Assembly: GCF_900176275.1 (NCBI RefSeq)
Contig: NZ_FWXD01000034.1
Span: 1 to 36,878, forward strand
Source of the DNA: Andreprevotia lacus DSM 23236
Lineage (GTDB): Bacteria > Pseudomonadota > Gammaproteobacteria > Burkholderiales > Chitinibacteraceae
Length of the DNA: 36,878 bases
Direction of reading: 5' to 3'
The notes under the pieces were generated by a model, which did not search any database, was not told where the DNA came from, and saw nothing but the letters and a program-made list of their open reading frames with translations. Made by a program: the position numbers and the translations under genes. Below are positions 32,169 through 36,878 of this stretch, piece after piece. Position 1 is the first letter of the stretch. Each line of letters starts with the position of its first letter.

Positions 32169-34505
32169 ATGAACGATGCCCATATTCATCATGTCGGAAA
32201 GACACATGCACAGGATGGCGAAATACCGCCAGGCACGGTGTATACCTGCCCCATGCATCCGGATATTCGCGCCGATGGCCCCGGGCGCTGCCCGCAATGT
32301 CGCATGGAGCTGGTGCCAATCCTGTTCGAGGGCAACCCCCAGACGCCACCTTCCGGACATCACGGGGAGCATGCGGCACCGGCCCCGCCGGTGCCAGCGT
32401 CTGGAACGGTGTATACCTGCCCGATGCACCCGGAGGTCAGGCAGGACCATCCTGGCCATTGCCCGAAATGCGGCATGCTGCTGGAGCCTCTGCTGCCAGA
32501 TGGCGAAGAGGGCGAGACCCGCGAATTGCAGGATTTTGCGCGTCGTTTTGGCTGGACCTTGCCGCTGACCATCGTGGTGACATTGTTGGCGATGTTGGGC
32601 CATCGCTTCAGTGGGCTGGGCAACACTACCGAGAGCTGGCTGGCTTTGTTGCTGTCCTTGCCGGTGGTGTTGTGGGCAGGGCAACCTTTCTTCGTGCGCG
32701 GCATGCAGTCGGTCGCGCATCGCAACCCGAACATGTGGACGCTGATCGGGCTGGGCACCGGGGCGGCCTTCATTTACAGCGTCGCGGCGACCATGGTGCC
32801 GCAGTGGTTTCCTGCGTCTTTTCGCAGCACCGGGTACGTTGCCGTCTATTTCGAGGCTGCCGACGTCATCATTTCACTGACCTTGCTCGGGCAAATACTG
32901 GAATTGCGCGCCCGCTCGCAAACCTCAGCCGCCATCAAGTCTTTGCTGGGATTGGCGCCCAGAACAGCGCGCAGAGTCCTTATCGATGGACGGGAAGAAG
33001 ACATCCCGCTGGCCGAAGTGTGTGTGGGCGACAGGTTGCGCGTGCGCCCTGGGGAGAAGATACCGGTTGACGGCACGGTGCTGGAAGGAAGCAGCGCTGT
33101 AGACGAATCGATGCTGACAGGTGAGTCACTGCCGGTGAGCAAGCGCAAGGACGACCCGCTGATCGGTGCCACGCTCAATACAAGTGGCGCCATGTTGATG
33201 GAAGCCGAACAAGTCGGTGACCAAACCGTGCTGGCGCAGATCGTACAGATGGTCGCCGCGGCACAACGCTCCAAAGCGCCGATGCAACGCATGGCCGACG
33301 CCGTCGCGGGTTATTTCGTGATGGGCGTCATTCTGCTTGCAGTGGCAACCCTGTTTGCCTGGGGGCTATTCGGCCCGCAGCCGGGCTGGCTCTACGGTCT
33401 GCTCAACGCGGTGGCGGTACTGATCATTGCTTGTCCTTGTGCACTGGGGCTGGCGACCCCCATGTCTATCATGGTTGCAACCGGGCGCGCGGCTGCACAA
33501 GGGGTGTTGTTTCGCGATGCAGCGGCCATCGAGCTGATGTGCCGAGTCGATACCGTTGTCGTGGACAAGACCGGGACGCTGACCGAGGGGCGGCCAGCAT
33601 TCCGCCAGGTGATTGCCGCGCCGGGCTGGTCCGTCGCCGACATCCTCGGGCTGGCTGCCAGCCTGGATCAGGGCAGCGAACATCCGCTGGCCAACGCCAT
33701 CATTCAGGCCGCGCGCGAGCAAGATTTGTCGTTGCAGCCAGTCGATGAGTTCGATTCATCCAGCGGTATCGGTGTTTCGGGCCGGATTGCTGGACGAGCC
33801 CTGCTGCTTGGCAACCAGACATTTCTGCAGCAACAGGGGGTCGTTCTGCATGATGACCTGAGTGCGATAGCCGAGGGATTTCGTTCCCATGGCGCCAGCA
33901 TCGTTCACTTGGCGGTCGATCGTGAGCTGGCGGGCATGCTGGTCGTTGCAGACCCTGTCAAGGCCAGCACCCCCGCAGCGCTGGCTAGCCTGAAACATGC
34001 AGGTATCGACGTGGTTATGGCTACTGGGGATGGCTGGACAACCGCCAAGGCTATCGGTGCAGAGTTGGGTATCGCTGTCGTTCATGGTGAGGTAGGCCCT
34101 GGCGACAAATTAACCATTGTTGAACAACTGCAAGCAGAAGGCAGGATCGTGGCCATGGCGGGCGACGGCATCAACGATGCGCCAGCTCTGGCCCAGGCAG
34201 ATGTGGGCATTGCAATGGGGACCGGCACAGATGTCGCGATGCACAGCGCGCAAATCACACTGGTCAAGGGGGATCTGCGCGGCATCGCAGTTGCACGAGC
34301 GCTCTCCGTAGCCACGGTGCGCAATATGCGGCAGAACCTCATGTTTGCCCTGCTGTACAACGCGCTCGGCATCCCGGTGGCGGCTGGCGTGCTCTATCCC
34401 TACAGCGGCGTACTGCTTTCGCCGATGATCGCCGCTTTGGCCATGAGCCTGAGTTCGGTTTCGGTCGTCGCTAACGCATTGCGCTTACGCGTCGGGCAAC
34501 GGTGA
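32169..34505 (+). CDS. copA: CopA-type Cu(I) P1B-ATPase with two zinc-ribbon-like N-terminal metal-binding repeats
   Basis: 778 residues. Instead of CxxC ferredoxin-like domains, the N-terminus holds two heavy-metal-binding repeats: [20 protein letters not shown] and [20 protein letters not shown]. Then come the CPC ion pathway (C422-P-C424, followed by ALGLATP), the phosphorylated D466 in DKTGT, SEHPLA (HP motif, near 503), [10 protein letters not shown] (near 665) and a TM region ending [13 protein letters not shown] with GLATP is the P1B-1 Cu(I)/Ag(I) pattern. It exports cytoplasmic Cu(I) to the periplasm, where the Met-rich and Cus proteins can take over. Confidence 0.93.
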   Translation: MNDAHIHHVGKTHAQDGEIPPGTVYTCPMHPDIRADGPGRCPQCRMELVPILFEGNPQTPPSGHHGEHAAPAPPVPASGTVYTCPMHPEVRQDHPGHCPKCGMLLEPLLPDGEEGETRELQDFARRFGWTLPLTIVVTLLAMLGHRFSGLGNTTESWLALLLSLPVVLWAGQPFFVRGMQSVAHRNPNMWTLIGLGTGAAFIYSVAATMVPQWFPASFRSTGYVAVYFEAADVIISLTLLGQILELRARSQTSAAIKSLLGLAPRTARRVLIDGREEDIPLAEVCVGDRLRVRPGEKIPVDGTVLEGSSAVDESMLTGESLPVSKRKDDPLIGATLNTSGAMLMEAEQVGDQTVLAQIVQMVAAAQRSKAPMQRMADAVAGYFVMGVILLAVATLFAWGLFGPQPGWLYGLLNAVAVLIIACPCALGLATPMSIMVATGRAAAQGVLFRDAAAIELMCRVDTVVVDKTGTLTEGRPAFRQVIAAPGWSVADILGLAASLDQGSEHPLANAIIQAAREQDLSLQPVDEFDSSSGIGVSGRIAGRALLLGNQTFLQQQGVVLHDDLSAIAEGFRSHGASIVHLAVDRELAGMLVVADPVKASTPAALASLKHAGIDVVMATGDGWTTAKAIGAELGIAVVHGEVGPGDKLTIVEQLQAEGRIVAMAGDGINDAPALAQADVGIAMGTGTDVAMHSAQITLVKGDLRGIAVARALSVATVRNMRQNLMFALLYNALGIPVAAGVLYPYSGVLLSPMIAALAMSLSSVSVVANALRLRVGQR

Positions 34506-34555
34506 CTTCGGCACGGCTTCCCGCCGGTTTGCTCCGACAGGCTGTACCACCGCAC

Positions 34556-34649
34556 GAAAAGTGACATTTTCCGGGACTGTTGCTTCTTGGTGCTGCGAGG
34601 GCGCAAAAGCAAAGAAGGCGGCCGCGATTGAAAAGTGACAAGTTCCGGG
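34556..34649 (+). repeat. Direct repeat pair resembling IS21-type multiple terminal repeats
   Basis: GAAAAGTGACATTTTCCGGG (34556-34575) recurs as GAAAAGTGACAAGTTCCGGG (34630-34649), 74 bp apart. Multiple short direct repeats at the termini are typical of IS21-family elements. No istA/istB gene is present here, so this would be a relic end. Confidence 0.45.
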
Positions 34650-34784
34650 CACCTCGCAAGCGAGTACCAAGCTACGGGTTATCGCCTCAAGACCTCCCCT
34701 GCGAACTCAAGTAGAATAGCCGGGCAGCCCTAGGCTTTTGTCCTCCCCCGGACCACGTGCCGGTGAACGACGCTAGGTTGGAAC

Positions 34785-34806
34785 TGGCCCCGAAATTTCG
34801 GGGCCA
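34785..34806. terminator. 22-bp perfect palindrome, terminator-like
   Basis: TGGCCCCGAAATTTCGGGGCCA is self-complementary and would form a strong stem with a minimal loop. There is no long T-run, so it may be a weak terminator or a protein-binding site. It lies 280 bp after the copper ATPase gene. Confidence 0.4.
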
Positions 34807-34850
34807 TCTCAATTCGGCGATGGGACGTGTACTTGCCCGAAGCTAAAGAC

Positions 34851-34874
34851 AAAAGCCGCCCGAAGGCGGCTTTT
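34851..34874. terminator. Strong bidirectional intrinsic terminator
   Basis: AAAAGCCGCC (34851-34860), loop CGAA, GGCGGCTTTT (34865-34874): a 10-bp perfect stem with a stable tetraloop and A/T tracts both ways. It is the likely end of rightward reading from the copper cluster. Confidence 0.8.
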
Positions 34875-35096
34875 GTTCGAAACGTGCGCGGACGTCGCCC
34901 GCAGTATCCATTTCTGGAGTCCTGAACCCGGTTCACCGGGTACCCCGTCCAAGTGGTCATATTTGGCCCCACTCTCCGCGCTGCTTGCCGCACTTTCAGG
35001 CCTTTCGGTGGGCACATCGTCTTCGGAAAAATCATGCTAAATGCTTCGTCAGCATTTGGCAAACGGCCTCATTGTAAAATCGCCATTTCTACAGCA

Positions 35097-35297
35097 TTAA
35101 ACCGGTAGCCCGTGCTCAATGTTGATCAGGATTGCAACCACCTGGCTCAGACCCTCCGGACTTATGGCTCGCTGCAGGGGTGTTTCCCCGAGCAGGGCAT
35201 GTGAAGCTTCCAGCCAACGTTTGGCCAAGTCCGCATTGCCGAACACTTCTGCAGCATACGATGCCAAATCATTGATATCGACCACTGGCTTGCTCAT
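35097..35297 (-). CDS. MbcA/ParS/Xre antitoxin C-terminal-domain protein (66 aa)
   Basis: 66 residues: VFGNADLAKRWLEASHALLG, then ETPLQRAISPEGLSQVVAIL and NIEHGLPV, a full DUF2384 domain without the usual N-terminal HTH. RES-type toxins are the normal partners, but none is next to it; the divergent neighbour is a tyrosine recombinase (121 bp between starts). It may be a leftover of a toxin-antitoxin pair or a regulator of the recombinase element. Confidence 0.75.
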   Translation of the reverse strand: MSKPVVDINDLASYAAEVFGNADLAKRWLEASHALLGETPLQRAISPEGLSQVVAILINIEHGLPV

Positions 35298-35417
35298 GCT
35301 CCTCTCCTTGTGGGGTCAACTGCTCATACCTTGGGATGCAAACGGCACAGCGAAGCGTCACGCCGACCGGTGCAGATACCCGCTAGTATTCATGTTGAAT
35401 CCCACCATGATGCCACC

Positions 35418-36347
35418 ATGAGCGAACTGGATACCTATCTTGCTGCAGCAGCCAGAGCGAATACCCAGCGCAGCTACGCATCCGCCATCCGTCATTTCGA
35501 AGTTGAATGGAAGGGGCTGCTACCCGCATCGTCAACGCAAATTGCCGAATACCTTGTAGCCTACGCCGGCGTCTTGGCCATCTCAACCTTGAAACAACGA
35601 CTTGCTGCGCTCGCTCAATGGCATCAGGAACAAGGGTTTCCCGACCCCACGAAAGCAGCGGTGGTGCGCAAAGCACTCAAGGGCATTCAAACTCTCCATC
35701 CAGCGCTGCCCAAGCAGGCGCAGCCGCTTCAGTTGGCCCAGCTGGAACAAACGGTGGCTTGGCTGGAAGAGGCCATCCATCAGGCTCAGGTTCGCCAGGA
35801 TCACACCGCGCTGTTGAGGCATACACGTGACAGAGCGCTTCTGCTGCTGGGTTTTTGGCGCGGCTTTCGTGGTGACGAAATCACACGGATAGAGGCGCAG
35901 TTCATGCAGATTGAAGCGGAGCGCGGCATGCAGATTTTTTTGCCGCACAGCAAAGGAGATCGCCAGGCGCTCGGCAAAACCTACCGCGTCCCCTCGTTGG
36001 CCAAGCTATGTCCGGTATCCGCTTGCCAGGCATGGATGCAGCTGTCAGGTGTGAACGAAGGACCAGTCTTTCGTGCCATTAATCGCTGGGGGCTGCTACA
36101 GGCCGAGGGACTGCACCCGAGTAGCCTGATCCCTCTACTGCGGCGCCTATTTGCCGCTGCTGGCATTCCCACTCCGGAGGCCTACAGCAGCCACTCCCTG
36201 CGTCGGGGCTTCGCCGGCTGGGCAAATGCCAATGGTTGGGATCTCAAGACGCTGATGGAGTACGTGGGCTGGCGCGACGTGAAGTCCGCAATGCGATACC
36301 TCGATAGCGCCGACCCGTTCTCACCGCACTTGCGTCAAGGGTCATGA
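35418..36347 (+). CDS. Tyrosine recombinase/integrase
   Basis: ATG 35418 gives 309 residues; longer in-frame starts add an unrelated stretch. The N-terminal core-binding (SAM-like) domain is residues 1-95. The catalytic set is present: Arg in GFWRGFRGDEI (R151 or R148), K179 (HSKGDR), H259-x2-R262 (SSHSLRRG), W285 (YVGWRD) and nucleophile Y294 (AMRYLD). The protein is expected to cut and rejoin DNA at an attachment site that I cannot locate here. Its 3' end overlaps the convergent broken gene by 13 bp. Confidence 0.88.
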   Translation: MSELDTYLAAAARANTQRSYASAIRHFEVEWKGLLPASSTQIAEYLVAYAGVLAISTLKQRLAALAQWHQEQGFPDPTKAAVVRKALKGIQTLHPALPKQAQPLQLAQLEQTVAWLEEAIHQAQVRQDHTALLRHTRDRALLLLGFWRGFRGDEITRIEAQFMQIEAERGMQIFLPHSKGDRQALGKTYRVPSLAKLCPVSACQAWMQLSGVNEGPVFRAINRWGLLQAEGLHPSSLIPLLRRLFAAAGIPTPEAYSSHSLRRGFAGWANANGWDLKTLMEYVGWRDVKSAMRYLDSADPFSPHLRQGS

Positions 36348-36557
36348 TCCGGCCTCAGTTTGGCCAAGGGTGCCAATTGTTCAGCCATCATATTCAAACA
36401 ATCCGCGAAGTCACGAATTTCAGAAGTCAACTCTGCAGCATGCTCCCACAAGTCAAATTCGCCTTGAGGCTCTGTCAATGAGGCACCATTGATCACGGTA
36501 TTGGTCATCCGGTGTAATCGTAGGACGTCATCGCGCAAGCCATCAACAGAGACTAGG
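36335..36557 (-). pseudogene. Small helical protein gene, 5' end cut off by the IS481-family element
   Basis: The surviving C-terminal 73 codons encode LVSVDGLRDDVLRLHRMTNT, then INGASLTEPQGEFDLWEHAA and a helical end (IRDFADCLNMMAEQLAPL). Upstream of base 36557 the frame runs into the insertion sequence, so the start is missing. No family assigned; the helical layout is like small antitoxin or phasin-like proteins. It converges on the integrase gene. Confidence 0.55.
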
Positions 36558-36878
36558 TGTGAAGAGTCAAGACGTTGTTTCCTGCGAGTGGGAGACGGGA
36601 CGCTGGCGTCTTGCAAGCAATCCCATGATGTTGCCGATGCCAGTTGTAGAAATGCGTCCATACGGGCAGGGCCGCCCGGCGTTGCGTCGAGTTCGAATAG
36701 GCACACCCATACGCCCATTCGCGCAGGGCTGATTGGATAAAGCGCTCCGCCTTGCCATTGGTCTGCGGCCGGTAGGCCCGCGTGAAGCGCTGGCGGATAC
36801 CCAACGCTGCGCAGGCATCCCCGAAGGCGTGCGAGTGGAACGCCGGTCCATTGTCAGTGATGACACGCTCTATGGTGA
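36553..36878 (-). CDS. IS481-family transposase, C-terminal part
   Basis: The frame enters from the right edge. It contains VITDNGPAFHS (second catalytic Asp of the DDE set), then FTRAYRPQTNGKAERF with the catalytic Glu, and REWAYGCAYSN, all typical of IS481 transposases. It ends LTLHT and stops at TAG 36553-36555, which lies outside the element proper, in the target CTAG. The first catalytic Asp and the N-terminal HTH are outside the window. Confidence 0.9.
   Translation of the reverse strand, partial: TIERVITDNGPAFHSHAFGDACAALGIRQRFTRAYRPQTNGKAERFIQSALREWAYGCAYSNSTQRRAALPVWTHFYNWHRQHHGIACKTPASRLPLAGNNVLTLHT
36558..36878 (-). mobile_element. IS481-family insertion sequence, one end
   Basis: The terminal repeat starts TGTGAAGAGTCAAGACGTTG at 36558, next to ACTAGG (36552-36557), which fits the NCTAGN target of IS481. 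The transposase stop codon is supplied by the target. The other end and the second target copy lie beyond the window. Confidence 0.75.

Larger units (their letters stand above)
34506..35096. other. Gene-poor region between copper cluster and integrase
   Basis: About 590 bp without a credible gene. It contains an 18/20-identical direct repeat (34556-34649), a 22-bp perfect palindrome (34785-34806), a strong terminator (34851-34874) and a small hairpin (AAATGCT/AGCATTT, 35039-35057). I read it as a patchwork of mobile-element ends and transcription barriers. Confidence 0.5.

Noticed and set aside
35039-35057. Hairpin AAATGCT/AGCATTT considered as an integron attC site because a tyrosine recombinase is near
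   Set aside because: No core-site GTTRRRY pattern was seen, and the recombinase shows no integron-integrase-specific insertion.
34730-35062. 110-codon minus-strand open frame after the copper cluster
   Set aside because: It runs through a strong terminator hairpin and a perfect palindrome, and the Arg/Pro-rich product resembles nothing I know; more likely non-coding.

Overview
The window looks like an accessory region from a moderately GC-rich (by eye) betaproteobacterium. Neisseriales/Chromobacteriaceae is my best guess, from the metal-resistance gene styles, a BPSL0761-type protein and a filamentous-phage remnant. No housekeeping gene, rRNA or tRNA is visible, so the taxonomic call is an inference.

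Layout. (1) 1-2434: the right end of an IS5-family element has cut a filamentous-phage (inovirus) prophage. A Zot-like C-terminus, a tiny lipoprotein, a small basic protein, an exported Cys-containing protein and an antisense DUF3653-type regulator remain. The remnant ends in a dif-like XerCD site (2407-2434). (2) 2435-4849: a second, unrelated phage-like cluster with a GH24 lysozyme, a holin-like protein and other small membrane proteins. (3) 4929-12659: mostly small accessory genes. They include a divergent phosphoesterase/exoribonuclease pair, an Xre regulator with a clear operator, a ParS/MbcA-like protein, a YjzC-like protein, and a KfrA-type coiled-coil DNA-binding protein followed two bases later by a PIN-like gene split by an apparent frameshift. 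(4) 12769-34505: a 22-kb heavy-metal island. Reading leftwards: cadA, a methyltransferase, a CxxxC leader protein and a CusC-B-A-F copper/silver efflux system. Reading rightwards: cadR, a CzcI-like protein, a CzcC-like channel, two His-led periplasmic proteins, a second HME-RND pump and a periplasmic protein. After a terminator comes a copper cluster: CxxxC leader, Met-rich protein, DUF2933 protein, isoprenylcysteine-methyltransferase-like protein and CopA-type ATPase. (5) 34506-36878: repeats and terminators, an orphan ParS/MbcA-like protein, a tyrosine recombinase, and a gene broken by an IS481-family element at a CTAG target.

How the parts work together. The two P-type ATPases move Cd/Zn/Pb and Cu(I) from cytoplasm to periplasm. 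The two tripartite RND systems carry periplasmic metal out of the cell, and small Met/His/Cys-rich exported proteins probably buffer or hand over metal. CadR and its 19-bp-spacer promoter are the only obvious metal sensor and regulatory site. A CRP/FNR-type box precedes the last copper cluster.

The points I would look at first are: the shared CxxxC leader protein at the head of each efflux operon; the identical predicted mature N-terminus (HGGEDHGDA) on two neighbouring periplasmic proteins; the non-canonical TM4 signature of the second RND pump; the split PIN-like gene behind KfrA; and the unexplained lysozyme/membrane-protein cluster beside the dif-like site.
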